From Euborellia annulipes (taxonomy: Eukaryota > Arthropoda > Insecta > Dermaptera > Anisolabididae), in contig JAKCPI010005211.1 of NCBI GenBank assembly GCA_023213315.1, positions 151,613 through 215,612 on the forward strand: DNA of 64,000 nt, read 5' to 3'. Made by a program: the position numbers and the translations under genes. Position 1 is the stretch's first letter. Every line of letters begins with the position of its first letter. The notes under the pieces were generated by a model. The model was not told where the DNA came from. It worked only from the letters and a program-made list of their open reading frames with translations, and searched no databases. Below are positions 25,198-37,706 of this stretch, one piece after another.

Positions 25198-28100
25198 TTA
25201 CTTAATCAATTTATTTTGCTTTAAAAATGCTTTGGCAATTGATAATCTCGAGAGTGTACAATCTTTTCCTAAAATTTGGATCATTTCACCAACACCTGGT
25301 CCCTCCTGTAAAAAATTTTTTTTAATAAATTATATAGATTTTTTAAATGAAAAATGTATTTTTTTTTATACCTTTAATCCGCTTAAAGAATATCTTAAAA
25401 ATTTCATCAAAAGATTATATTTTATTTTATTTTTTTTTGAGAAATCCTTTAAAAATTCTACAAAATATTCTTTAGTGAATTTTTCATTATTTACATTTTC
25501 TATGTGTTCATATAAATGATCAAAAAATTTATCTAAAATAAATAAAATTAAAGATGATTAAATAATTATTAAAACAAGGAATAACTTTTTTATAAATACC
25601 AGAAATTTGTTCATCTATTTGAATTTCATTAAAATTTAAATTTTTTGGTCTAGTCCAAATAAAATGAAGTTTTGTGTCCAGTAAATCATGCAAAGAATTA
25701 ATTCTATCTTGACTCCATTTAAGTACTTTTTTTGTATGATCCGGATCGAAAATAATTTCACCAGAATCAATTCTGAAATACAAATTATAATATTTAGTTG
25801 AATAAAAAGTGAGAAATCTTTTATTTTAACAAATTACTAGACCTACTTGTCTTTAAATTTTTGGTAAACAATTATTTTAAGTTCTTCAATTAATTCATCT
25901 AAAAGTTTTTCTTCTTTTAATTTCCTTTTTAATTCTAAATTATTTAATTCTTGAAGCTTAGGGGGTGAAAGACGACATGAATGTTTATTTAGAAGTTTAA
26001 GATCAAACTGAAAAAAAAAATTAAAAATAAATTAAATTAAAATGTAAAACGTTAACTATACAATCATAAAAAGGTCAATCCTAGTCATTAAGGTGCTCGT
26101 CTCGAAAAACGGTTAGAACACTTTTGACTACCGAGTTACTCGAGGCGGCAAGAGATGGCGCTAGTTTTTTCCATAGGAATACAAGGGATTTATTCCATTT
26201 CATTTTAGAGCTTCCAGCTAATTAATTAAGGGTAGAAAATTAATTATTTTTTAACACAATGATTACTAATTTAATTATCTACAACTTATAGAGCTCCTTT
26301 TTTAAAATATCATTTATTTAATGAGATTAATCTAAAAAAAAATTATTTTTTCGAAAATCAAAAAAAAGGGCTTCTATAAGTTGTAGATATTTTAAATAGC
26401 TTTAATTTAAAAAAAAATTGAGGTCAATAGCTTCAAAATTGTGGCCTCTGGAAACTCTTGAGAGCTTTGAAATCAGCACCTAGAGACGCGCATCTTAATT
26501 GAGTGAGGATGGCTTTATTTCAATAAACCCGAAACGTTTCAATAATTGGAAAAGGCCATATGGGATAAGCATGTTAAAAATGCCTTTTGTATATATCTTA
26601 ATGATATTCTATGGATTATGTACAGTGAGAGACATTATTAAGTCCCACCCATCCGTTTTCTACTTGTGATTATTTATATTTTTTAATGGGAACTTTCATG
26701 ATTCAAACCTAGAAAATTTCCAATAAAGATTTTCATTTTCTTTTATAAAAACAATGAAATAATCACAAGTAAAAAACGCATGGGTGGGATTTAACTTTTG
26801 GCGCTCACTATAGATACTATAGAAATATAAAGATTCTGAAAATTTCAGACCTTAATCTATATAGATCTCTTAAAAAAGTCAAAATATGTAAAAATTGAAA
26901 AATAATATTTTTTCTTTGTATTGAGTGAACCGATTTGTTTGAAATTTTAGTATGTTATGCAAGCGTTAGAAAGCTTTTACGGACACCATGGATCAATTTT
27001 TAGCTTAATAAATAAATGGTCAAAAAATTATTTTCTTTTACTTTTTCAATTTTTATTATGATATACTTTTCGAGCAAAGGCCCTAGGGGTATAAGAATGG
27101 TGAAAATGCCCTTGGAACATATTTCAATGATACATAGGGGATTTGTAGGTACTAATAAAATAATAAGATGCCGAAAGTTTCAGATCGCTATCTCAAATGG
27201 TTTTTGAGAAAAACCAAAATATGTAAAAATCAGAAAAACATTTTTTCTCAGGAACGGCTGAATCGATTGATTTGAATTTTTGATATGATTTGGGGACTGA
27301 TGGTACCTTCTAGGGAAAAAATCAAGACCTATATCGGATCATGACATCCTTGAAAAAAATGGCGTTTTTTGTTTAATTTTAATTTTTAACCATGATACAA
27401 TTTTGGCACAAAAATGAAACAATTTTTTTGAAATCCTCATTCAATTTCCTGTAAGTTCATAAGTTCATAAATTCATAAAAAAAGGTACGCCATAGTAGAA
27501 AAAAAATAAAAACCATTTATTAGGCAAATATTGACTTTATATGTTTTGTGCTTTACTCTTGTTTTTTATTGCTTAAGCTTACACATATATTTTCATTTTA
27601 TTCAAAATAACCAGTTTATATTCATAAAATGAAAATTTTTTTGCCTAAATCAAAAGTTAAAATTTTTAAATATCTATAATCATTAACTATAATGCTATAA
27701 GATAAAAACAGTTTTTGATTAATGAATAATAAAAATAAAAACTAATATCAAAAAGATAAATCTACTATATAAATTACTCAGGGGCCTATATAAGGGGGAG
27801 GGGCCGAGGGGGCCCAGACCCCCCCCCCAAAATTTCCCAAACATATATACATATATAGGGATATACAGACATCAGCGCAACAAATTTTTTTCGCAGAATG
27901 GAAAACTTTGGTTCCGCAAAAAATTTCGTCGTGTAAAAAAAATTTTGTTTCTTAAAAAAAAAATTTTAGCAGAAAAATTTTTGAGTTCAGGCCCTCCCTA
28001 AAAAAATTTCTATATACGCCCCTGAAATTACTAACCAATATGTAAAAGACCATACTAACATACTTAAAGCTCAAGTACACTCTCGCCATATTAATAACAA

Positions 28101-31100
28101 AGTGTATAGATGTTTTATTAAATAAAAAAAAATGCTAATGGACCTAAAGGCGTATTAAGACATAGCTGTGAGTGTGCGAATGGTCTTAGAACAATTGGAC
28201 GTTGCTCTCACGTTGCTGCCATTGTTTATTATTTGTCATACGGAAGATATTTGACAAAAAATCTGAGGCCCGCTGAAACATTGAGCAAATTATTTGATAA
28301 AGACAACGTTTCACCTGTGATTGAAGAAGACAGTGACGAAGACTGATTAAACGTGATTCTGCATTTTTTATTGTTGAAAGATTTATCTTTTTGATATTAG
28401 TTTTTATTTTTATTATTCATTAATCAAAAACTGTTTTTATCTTATAGCATTATATTTAATGATTATAGATATTTAAAAATTTTAACTTTTGATTTAGGCA
28501 AAAAAATTTGATGTTATGAATATAAACTGGTTATTTTGAATAAAATGAAAATATATGTGTAAGCTTAAGCAATAAAAAACAAGATTAAAGCACAAAACAT
28601 ATAAAGTCAATATTTGAGTAATAAATGGTTTTTATTTTTTTCTACTATGGCGTACCTTTTTTTATGAATTTATGAACTTATGAACTTACAGGAAATTGAA
28701 TGAGGATTTCAAAAAAAATTGTTTCATTTTTGTGCCAAAATTGTATCATGGTTAAAAATTAAAATTAAACAAAAAACGCCATTTTTTTCAAGGATGTCAT
28801 GATCCGATATAGGTCTTGATTTTTTCCCTAGAAGGTACCATCAGCCCCCAAAACATATCAAAAATTCAAATCAATCGATTCAGCCGTTCCTGAGAAAAAA
28901 TGTTTTTCTGATTTTTACATATTTTGGTTTTTCTCAAAAACCATTTGAGATAGCGATCTGAAACTTTCGGCATCTTATTATTTTATTAGTACCTACAAAT
29001 CCCCTATGTATCATTGAAATATGTTCCAAGGGCATTTTCACCATTCTTATACCCCTAGGGCCTTTATGATTCTATCATTTTTATATTTTTTATAAGACCT
29101 ATAATCATGAGCGTAGCTAGAGAATTTGGCTGAGGTGGGCCATGGGACCAGCCATCCTCGCTGGGGAGGGGGGCATGGGACCAGCTATCCTCCGGGGGGC
29201 CTAGAAAGCCCCATATTTTCTCAATTTTTCTTGGAGCAGGAACTTTTCTGGGGGGGGCACGAGCCTTCTGACAGGATTGTGCTTAAACTATGGTTATTTT
29301 TCAAAATTTTAATCTCAAATTTGGATATTTTATACACAATAGAGAATCCCAAATATATACAAAATTTCATAAGAACTGGAAAAAAATTTTTTGAATGTGT
29401 AAAAAGTTCCAAAGGGGATCGAAATTAACATTCAAATCTCCATAAGGATTTAACATTGGCTCTATGAAAGGTAGAGCCGGAAAATGAATTTGGAAAATCT
29501 GAAATACTCTTGTCTCTATCGCCTGCATAACATACTAAAATTTCAGTCGGTACCTCAATCTAAAGAAAAAATTATTTTTCAATTTTACTTATTTTGACTT
29601 TTTGAAGAGTCTATAGTATCTAAATAATCCATAGAATATCATTAAGATATTTACAAAAGGCATTTTTAACATGTTTATCCCCCTAAGGTCTTTATAGAGA
29701 CTCGCCTCTTGGCTGCTAGCTCCTTTAATTAATAATAATGAAGAATTGGAGATATCAGCCAAATTGGAATAATCCAGGTTCAATAAAACTCCCAGAATAA
29801 GACGTTTCGGCCTGAATTTATTTGGCCATCTTCAGTTATTGGGCTACAAAATTGTATATAGATATTAACAAAATTTTTTTTACATTCTATTATTACAATA
29901 TATTTTTTTAAGTTGGTTGTGTTGTTTTTATTTTTACTTACAATTATACACATAGTGCAAGTGCACATGTGATCAAACCGGGATTTGTCAATAATAAAAA
30001 ATTTTTTGGCTTCATACAAAATTAAATGGCTTCTGTGCCCAAGCTCAGAGATAAATGATCCAATGAAAAAATTTTGTCTTAAAGTCAATTATTAACCTTG
30101 ATTAACGGTCATTTTTTTATCTGATTACTTTTGTTTTTCTATGTAAATTGAGCAAAATAGATTTAATCTATTTCCTCATTTATTAAATATTAAATCAATA
30201 CTTTTATTAATTTTATTTAACATAGGTAAAAATTTTTGTTTATTTTTTACTAAATTCCAACAAGGCGCATTGTTTTATCAATCAGGGAAAAAATTCACGA
30301 GTCATCTCGCACAAGATACAAGTATATATATTAGTTAGACCTATGCAATCTCTTTTGAAATTGACTGCTTTATCACCTGCTATTTTTATAAACAACACAA
30401 CCAACTTAAAAAAATATATTGTAATAATAGAATGTAAAAAATCTGGTGTGACTGGCGCACAGCACACAACTTTCTCTTACCTTCGGTAATCGAAAGTTGT
30501 GTACTGTGCTTGTCACATCAGATTTTTTGTGTCGACATGTATTTAGTTCCCGGCAGTAGGGAATATTTGAATTCAGATGTAAAATTTATAAGTATGGGAA
30601 AATATTTATATTTTGTTACCATGGCAACCATTTCTCCTATCTTCTCTATGAAGCACAAGAGTAAAGTGTGCTTCAAACAATTTTGAGGGCAAAAAAGAGA
30701 ATATACATTTGAAAGAGCATCTAAAAAATAATTGATTTTTGAATTTTAATCAAAATCGTTAGAGCGAATTTTGAGAAAATCGAAAAAAACTGAAAAAAGT
30801 ACATCAGTAAAGTACTAGTACTCTTTGGCCGATTTTGATTAAAAGCTTATTTTTCCGGTCCCGGGGGTGTTTAACTTAAATATAAAATTTCAACCTCGTA
30901 GTTCAATTCCTTCATGCTTAAAATTGAACACACACAGACACACAGACACACAGACAGACAGACCATGTCGCAAAAACCACTTTTTTGGATTCAGGGGACC
31001 TCAAAACGTGAAGATCCATCAAAATCTCGACATCGAATTTTTGACATGAATCCAATACTTTCTCTCTATATATATATTACATATATACATAGGTAAGAGA

Positions 31101-34100
31101 AAGTAAAAAAAAATTTTGTTAATATCTATATACAATTTTGTAGCCCAATAACTGAAGATGGCCAAATAAATTCAGGCCGAAACGTCTTATTCTGGGAGTT
31201 TTATTGAACCTGGATTATTCCAATTTGGCTGATATCTCCAATTCTTCATTATTATCACATCACCAGCCACAACCTCAAAAACTCCTTTAATTAGTTAATT
31301 GTTAGAAATATTTTAAATAATTTTTATAGTTGGATGAGTTTACCTATAAGATTAGTCGATTATATTTAATTTAAATATTAACTAACATTTTTAACAAGAT
31401 CTTGAAGAGAATGTGCGAATTGCGACGCTTGATGAAAACCGCCTCCAGCTTGAGTTACATATTGTAAGAGTGAAAAAGGAAAGATCCCTGAATCACGAAT
31501 TCCTCTAATGTTAATATCTCCTTGTCGTTTTGATAATTTGGTTCCATCAGCATTCGTAATAAGAGGCAAATGTGCATACTTTGGAGGTTCCCATCCACTC
31601 GCTCTTAAACACATCAAAGAGTTAAAAAAATAATAGTATTATTTACAAGAAATTTAGCCAAATGGTTGAGGCGCGTCCAGAAATGTAAAAAAATACCGAA
31701 ACGTAAAACCGATACGTGCTATATTTAGACGGCACACCATAAGCGTATGGTGGCGCGACATCAAAGCGTTCCATCCATTGCTTGTCAGATTTCTAGCGTC
31801 GCATCAGAGAAATTTTGCATACCAATGTTTTATTATTGCGTGTAAAATGTAAGAAAGCAAAGAAAGAAATAGGTATTAAGGAATGCAAAACATCGTAAAT
31901 TATTAATTGGCGAACAACTGTGGCTCTAGAAGAAAAAAGTTTCGGGATCAGATCTACACCTTCCTCAGAGCGGGCTGGCAATGATCTATGTGAGTGATTA
32001 TTTCACCAGCGATAAGACTGAACCTCTGTGAGGGTGAAATTTAATTGAAATTAAAATTGATTGTTCAAGTATTGTTTTTTCTTCTGACCCTTCGGTGTTA
32101 CGTTATGGTACTTTGTTTCATGTCTGGATGCACCTTTAAGCAGGGCGAGAATCATTATCGATAGTTGACGAAGTGTAAGTGACCGTGATGAATGGAGTAG
32201 AGTTGATGGAAAATGCAGTCAGGTATTAAGTCTATTCATTTCTTTTGTTTACGACAAAAAATCTTCTGATGATGGCAAGTAAATAAAACATGCTGAAACG
32301 AATTTTTCATAAGAACTCTAATATTTGGCGGCATCCCCCATTCAATCTAATGCTAAAATAAATAAATTGTTAAAAAAAGAGCCATGGAGGGCAGGAGGAC
32401 CCTTCGAATCTTCGAAGGGTCTGATTCGAATTAGTCGATTTGTTCCACGTATTTTTTTTTATTATTATATTTCAAAGTGAGAAAATAAGAAAATATTTTA
32501 CCTGTATAAAAGAATATGTTTTGGAGTAGAAATTTGCCATTCGATTCCTCTTAAAACATGAGTTATTTTCATATAATGGTCATCAACGATATTTGCTAAA
32601 TGGTAAGTTGGGTAGCCATCAGATTTTAAAATAACTGGATCCCCTTCACTTTCTGCTACGTTATACAAAATTGGTCCATAGATGAGATCTTCAAATGGCT
32701 CCACATCTGTTGATAACTAATAAATTTTTAAAGTATGTTGAATAATAAATTAATTTTTAGAGGAATGATGCAATTGATGATAATATCTTGAAATGGCCAA
32801 GATTTATTGCACCTCTCAATACCAATGTATTATAGGTCAGTTGGTAATAAGAAAAAGCAGTATTTTTATTATGGCTAACTAAAGCGAAAAATAATAAAAA
32901 TACTGTTAATATTGCTAACTGACCTATTATACCTTGGTACTGAGAGTTGCAATAAATCCTCCATTTCAAGAAAAAATAGGGTTATTCTACAAAAATGGGT
33001 TGACTTCGCGTAATTGCGAATAATTCAGTGACTACCAAACATATTGACTTTTTTTTAATCATCAGGTAATAGAAAAAGTTAATAATTTTTGGGCACACAT
33101 GATAAATATTGAAATTTGAAAAAATTAAATGAAAATATCGTCTTTTTAACCCTAAAAAGTCAGTCTCCTGGGATGTACCAACTCAAAAAGTGAACATTTA
33201 AATGCAAATTTATTTTAAACTATTCGATTTTTATCATTATTATCCATATCGATATAATCTAAGATACTTTATTAAGCGTTGTTAAGTCAGAAATTTTGAT
33301 TTTCAATAAATTTACATTATTATTTTTTTATTTCCAAGTCGCGTATCTCGATTCGACTGTCAGTCCCCTGGCTTATGTTAAATTTGAAAAAACGAGCTTA
33401 TATATATTAATACAAAAAATAAAATAAAAAAATCTGAGTTTTACTATATGGATACAATAAAATTAACTTATTGTCTATCAAAACTATTACAAACAATTGA
33501 AATCAAAGTTACAAATTGTGAATTTCAAATTCGACCCCAAAGTTAACCCATTTTTGTAGAATGACCCATATATATAAAATTAACCAACCTTGAATCTAAT
33601 ACAATATGGTTTCCCCTGGGCTATTTTTTCTTGAATCATTTCAGGAGTAAGTATTCTACATTTATTATCATACCTTGGAATCTGCCTTGTCCGAAGAGAT
33701 TCCTTTTTAAGTAATTCTAATCTCCTATCAGAGCAAAAACATTTATAGGCTGATCCATTTAAAAGCAATTTGTCAACATGGTTTCTGAAATGAATACAGA
33801 TTTATCAAGTTATTTTAACAAATTAGTCTTTCTTTTAATATCTCTAAATTAAAACTTCTCTTATTAACATAGAGATTTTGACGTGACAGACAAATCTTTG
33901 TAGTTTTCGTTAGTTAGTCGGTGTTGCCCTCGGGCTTGGTGTAATTGGTAGCGCGCCAGCCTTTTATACCGAGGGTCGGGGGTTCGGATCTCAGGAAATC
34001 CGAGGATTTCATTTGAGTCATTCGGATACCAAATGGCTTAAATAAGAATGCCTGGACCCCAAATATATATATATTATAAATACGAGTATCGTTTAATGTC

Positions 34101-34772
34101 TTAAATGGTCTAAGTTGCTGAAAAGACTGTGTGTTTGTGTGTGTGAGTGTGAGTGGGAAAAAAGTGTGTGTTAAAAAAAAAAAAAAAATCTGTAGGGGTC
34201 AAAAACTGTCAGTCAACATAAACACTCAATTTTAACTATAAAGCAGAAAACTCTGCTGATATATACTCTGCAATTCAGGGACAAATCTTATGCTAACTTA
34301 TAATATATGTTCATATATTGGCAAAAAGTTCGGATATTTTAAAAAACTCACTTATATAAATGTAGTCTTTGAGATTGAATATAAGGACCATAGTTGCCTC
34401 CAACGTGGGGTCCTTCATCAGGGTTTAATCCTGCCCATTCAAGATCTTTTATTAAACTTTCAACTCCTTTTTCTATAATCCTTGTTTGATCCGTATCTTC
34501 TATTCGGAGAATAAAAGTTCCATTATGTGATTTAGCAAAAAGATAATTATACAGAGCTGTCCTTAAACCTCCAAGATGCAGAAAACCTAAAATAAATGAT
34601 TAAATTAATAAAATAACAAAATAAAAATTAATAATTAATTATTTTCACCTGTGGGACTTGGAGCAAATCTCACTCTGACTTCAGAAAATTTTGCTGACGA
34701 TATATGAAATTTTCTATTATAAAATAAATTGAATTTTTTATTTATTTTTAATAATATCCGTCGATTAATCAT
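25198..34772 (-). CDS. EARS2: Mitochondrial glutamyl-tRNA synthetase (9 coding exons)
   Basis: Class I aminoacyl-tRNA synthetase charging mitochondrial tRNA with glutamate. Exons in transcript order: 34772-34649, 34586-34352, 33784-33589, 32716-32502, 31603-31387, 26007-25847, 25772-25600, 25532-25372, 25305-25198. The lengths sum to 1590 nt with every phase consistent, giving 529 residues (human about 523). Exon 1 encodes a basic leader ([13 protein letters not shown]) and ends in RFAPSPTG. Exon 2 carries the HIGH-equivalent HLGG (about residues 45-48), then RIEDTD. Exon 4 has [13 protein letters not shown]. Exon 5 has the KMSKS-equivalent KLSKR (about 279-283, bases 31525-31539). Exons 6-9 encode the C-terminal anticodon-binding region, ending ALKQ-like then NKLIK and TAA at 25200-25198. 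Intron 5 (26008-31386) is 5.4 kb of nested repeats; the C-terminal exons would be hard for a gene finder to link. A poly(A) signal-like AATAAA lies on the minus strand near 25150. Very confident in identity. Confidence 0.95.
26623..26813. mobile_element. Tc1/mariner-type MITE (EARS2 intron 5)
   Basis: Same family as 2752-2964; the termini are diverged (CAGTGAGAGACATTATTAAG ... GGCGCTCACTATA). Confidence 0.75.
27779..28024. mobile_element. hAT MITE (EARS2 intron 5)
   Basis: Same family as 19638-19876. Exact 8-bp duplication AAATTACT (27771-27778, 28025-28032). Inserted in the spacer of the SWIM foldback. Related fragments at about 525-665 and 42400-42500. Confidence 0.85.
28131..28346 (+). 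pseudogene. SWIM-type zinc finger C-terminus of a decayed transposase
   Basis: An open frame of 71 codons has no start and ends in TGA at 28344-28346. It encodes [19 protein letters not shown], a CxC...CxH SWIM zinc finger, then [20 protein letters not shown] and an acidic tail EEDSDED. Upstream (about 28060-28125) related codons are interrupted by a TAA and a shift at a poly-A run, so the copy is dead. It lies in the central spacer of a 3 kb inverted repeat in EARS2 intron 5. SWIM fingers are known in Mutator-like transposases; with the very long inverted arms this suggests a MULE/Foldback-like element (inference). Confidence 0.6.
29796..29840 (-). ncRNA. Hammerhead-ribozyme-like motif (family 1, EARS2 intron 5, - copy)
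   Basis: CTGAAGA (29835-29829), extra T, GGCC/GGCC stem II, GAAACGTC (29808-29801). Stem I is 5 bp: AATAA before the core pairs with TTATT after the cleavage site. It lies on the left arm of a foldback whose right arm carries the copy at 31147. Confidence 0.65.
30436..31108 (+). repeat. ACTTTCTCTTACC-family interspersed repeat, full copy
   Basis: Begins with the hairpin AAATCTGGTGTGACTGGC and ends ATAGGTAAGAGAAAGT. Nested inside the foldback of EARS2 intron 5. Confidence 0.75.
31147..31191 (+). ncRNA. Hammerhead-ribozyme-like motif (family 1, EARS2 intron 5, + copy)
   Basis: AATAA (31147-31151), CTGAAGA (31152-31158), extra T, GGCC/GGCC, GAAACGTC (31179-31186), TTATT (31187-31191). Stem I is a perfect 5 bp. 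Antisense to EARS2. Confidence 0.65.
32262..32306 (+). ncRNA. Decayed hammerhead-like motif (EARS2 intron 4)
   Basis: CTGATGA (32266-32272) followed by T and GGC, later GCTGAAACGAA at 32292-32302. The catalytic boxes survive but the cleavage triplet is lost. An opposite-strand relative (CTGAGGA ... GAAAC) lies at about 31938-31976. Confidence 0.3.
32787..32970. repeat. Short foldback (EARS2 intron 3)
   Basis: Arms start CTTGAAATGG and end with its complement. The inner match includes ATAGGTCAGTTGGTAATA with a few differences. Confidence 0.65.
33926..34188 (+). repeat. tRNA-derived SINE, full length (EARS2 intron 2)
   Basis: Head GCCCTCGGGCTTGGTGTAAT with box A-like TGGTGTAATTGGTAGCGCGC and box B-like GGGTTCGGATCTC, then a body with CCAAATGGCTTAAATAAGAA, a GTGTGTGAGTGTGAG segment and a poly-A tail (34174-34188). 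Confidence 0.8.
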
Positions 34773-35095
34773 ATTAATAAATTAATTAGTTAATGTTATA
34801 TTTTTAAAGATTTTTTTTTTAAGTCCCCTGTCAAATGCCAAATGGCATGATCAGGTTATGATTTCCCTTCAGTTTCTCTTCCCATATCAAAGAGAGCGCA
34901 TCGATCGCCAAGGGAGCTAGCTCTTTTTACAAACTCTCTTCAGGGTCGGGCTTTTTTTTTGAAATTTGAATTTAGATTCATAATATATTCATTGTATATT
35001 ATAAATGTTAAGTCAAGATAATATTTCGTGGTTTCTTTCTTTATATTGAGAGTCGTCAGTTAATTTCCAAGCTCTACAAAAACGTTTTGGGTAAG
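34773..35095. promoter_or_regulatory. EARS2 upstream region, possibly bidirectional
   Basis: Repeat-poor, locally GC-richer sequence directly upstream of the EARS2 ATG. On the plus strand, 35040-35090 ends at a strong donor-like GG|GTAAGT (35091), which could be the first exon of a divergent transcript. No downstream coding exon was found for it. Confidence 0.25.
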
Positions 35096-35454
35096 TTAAA
35101 TTTTTGTTTGTAATTATTACAATAAAACAGTAGTTTTTATCCTAATTTTAAATGTTATAAAACATTTGAAATAATTTCTACAGTTTGGTTAAGCCAACGG
35201 ATTTTTGGAGTGACCTCTGTCGGGTATTATGGGACATCACTAATTCGGGTAGTATGGGACATCCATACATTTGATTGGGTGGTGATTTTGGTTCCGGGCG
35301 AGGAGAATGAAAAATTGAAAATATGGAATGTGTTGTAAAAATGATTTTAGAGAAAACAATATGACTATTAGAAAAAGAAAGTATGAAAAATTGAAGGCCT
35401 AACGTCAAAAATTACTTAGAGAAAAAAGACAAGAAAATAAAGAAAAAATTGCCA

Positions 35455-35870
35455 AAAAATGAAACAGGAGGTTGCCTGGTATCCAGAGTTCGCATACTAC
35501 GTCTAAGCTCCTCTTACTGTTAGTCACGCAGCCGTCGGTATATGCTGTTCCACCTTGGCTTGGAAGTGCCCATTTTTGTTCCGCCTGCCGCCCCGGCGCG
35601 GCCGGCAGTCAAGCCCCCTCACCACGACAAGGTAAGGGCACTAATAGAGGGGGTAAAATAGAATAACTTTCAAAATTAATTCTTCTCTCTTTGCCTTTTC
35701 ATTCCGCGGTGTGAGGTCGGCACTTTTTAATGATTTTAAATTGATGCGACTGGGATGAGGCCGGCCGCTCGAACTTTCGAACCCCTTGAATGAAGAGATG
35801 TATGTAATGAATTCCCAGCCCCAGCTAGGGTAACTCGTGGTCTCCATTTAGGCGCCCACAAGTTGTATGT
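35455..35870 (-). repeat. GC-rich retroelement-like segment
   Basis: Contains on the minus strand ACCTTGTCGTGGTGAGGGGG, a phrase I associate with the 5' region of arthropod LINEs, followed by a segment related to 19430-19910. No intact frame. Confidence 0.35.
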
Positions 35871-36192
35871 AGACTCTGAGCATGATTTTCAAAGTGAATT
35901 AATTCGATTTAATAATCCCTATAAGTATGAGATAATATCTTCTTTATTTTAAAATCTTCCTTTTTAATTTTCATTAATTTGGGATTTTTTTATGAACAAT
36001 CTTTGTGGGGGGTAACATAGCCCCATGAATGGACCTGGTTTAAGAATTGGACTTTTTTCTCTTTCAACTCATTTAAACTTAATTACATTTATTTATTACA
36101 CATTTGCATTTGTAATCATTTTAATAGAGAAGAGTTTGATCCAAGTGTCCTTGGCTTAGCGCTTCAAAGCTCGGCTATTTAATTTCGATGCA

Positions 36193-36454
36193 GCCCACGG
36201 GGCTTGGAGTAGTTGTTAGCGTGTCTACCTTCTATATTGAACGTCGCGGGTTAGGACCCCAGGCAGTCCGATGAATTTATTTAAGGCATTTGGATACCAA
36301 ATGGCTTAAATAAGAATGCCTGGACCCAAATATATATATTATACAAATAACGGATATCGTTTAAAGTCTTATATGCCCTAAGTTGCCGAAAAGACTGTGT
36401 GAATGTGAGTGTGAATGAGAAAAAAGTGTGAATGTTTAAAAAAAAAAAAAAAAA
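36193..36454 (+). repeat. tRNA-derived SINE, full length
   Basis: Head GCCCACGGGGCTTGG, box B-like CGCGGGTTAGGACCCC, shared body and poly-A tail. Closely matches 33926-34188. Confidence 0.8.
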
Positions 36455-37663
36455 TTTCTATGCAAGTTTGGTGGAGGAAATTTGTTTTCTTATTTCCCAG
36501 CCGCATTTATTTTGCTGTGTACACGCGCTGAGCAGGTCACTGTGGGGAAATTGTTTTTAAGTAAATATAACTAATTCTATCATATATAAAAAGATATATT
36601 TTTCCCCTCAGTGTTTTTGCTCATCAAAACTTTATCCCCTCCGTTTATAGAATGACTTCTCATGTCATGTTTTATAATTTTGAAACACGCATTGTATAAT
36701 TTGATGCAATGAGGATGGTTTGCTTTTAGGCAATCGGAAATATTTGCCAATAAAATTATTTTAATGTAGAAAGCAGTCGCTGATTTGTTTTTTATCCATA
36801 ATCCTATTTTGAGATGTTAAATAATAGTTTTCGATAGCTATAAATCAAATCAAAGTTGGGGCTGGTGCAAAGGGAAGCACACCGATGCCTCGGAATGGCT
36901 GGAGATTCTGGGTTCTATTTTCGAGTTCCGTTGAACTATACTGAAATATAGGGCCTACTAAATATAGGGCCTACTTACAAATTTGTTAAATTATTTTGAC
37001 TCAGTTTATATGTATAAAATATTAAATAATTATGTCGATGCTCCAACTTTGGGTTATTCGAGCTTCAATATACAACAGAAGTAATGAGCTGTTTACGTAA
37101 TAATACAAGTGCCTAATTTTTCTTTCTCTCCGATAAAAGCAGTGAATAAATTATAATAATCTACGTGTTCAGGATCTTCTTTTCTTTTTTGTTTTATTTG
37201 TATTTTTTTTTTTTTTAATTAGTTGACTAAGACCGAATGTTAATTAAAGTAAATTAATTAATTTGTTGTTGTTTATTATTTTTTGTTTCTAGCGCTATCC
37301 AATGATTGGAAGTTTCCTCCTGTTGGATATGCCCATTTTGATTAACAAATTTTCTATGTAGTATTTAAGCATAACCATTAATATATCATACCTGTAAAAA
37401 ACGAAATAGAAAAGATTATTATAAATATTATTTTTATATGTAGGATGTTGCCATCATATTAGAAAGTTTAAAATGAAGAAGCAATAGAGTTGTATATATG
37501 AATTTTACTAGTGATGAGAAGTTGCTGTCAACTTTGAATTGGGTATAGGAGACTTTGCAGCCAAGGAATTAAATAAAAAACTTTTATTTAATTAGATTAA
37601 TGAGATGAAGAGGATGCAGCCAATAATAAATAAAAAGCATCTATTTTGCTAACACTCTTTATT

Positions 37664-37706
37664 TAGGAACGTTTCGGCCATGATCAACAAGGCCATCTTC
37701 AGCCCT
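37664..37706 (-). ncRNA. Hammerhead-ribozyme-like motif (family 2, - copy)
   Basis: CTGAAGA (37702-37696), extra T, stem II GGCC/GGCC, GAAACGTT (37675-37668); the cleavage triplet would be GTT, allowed by the UH rule. It lies on the left arm of the 1.35 kb palindrome. Confidence 0.6.

Larger units (their letters stand above)
26545..29700. repeat. 3 kb inverted-repeat transposon with SWIM remnant (EARS2 intron 5)
   Basis: Inner arms of about 700 bp (27070-27770 and 28375-29065) are highly similar. Outer, more diverged arms are about 26545-26990 and 29500-29700. The spacer holds a SWIM zinc-finger coding remnant (28131-28346) and a hAT MITE (27779-28024). A TA MITE interrupts the left outer arm (about 26621-26815). 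Fits a long-TIR Mutator/Foldback-like transposon by inference. Confidence 0.7.
29738..31252. repeat. Foldback element with inverted hammerhead-like motifs (EARS2 intron 5)
   Basis: Arms (about 29738-29875 and 31115-31252) begin GAAGAATTGGAGATATC and its complement. The inside holds extra inverted sequence near 29876-29960/30370-30435 and a complete ACTTTCTCTTACC-family repeat (30436-31108). Confidence 0.75.
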
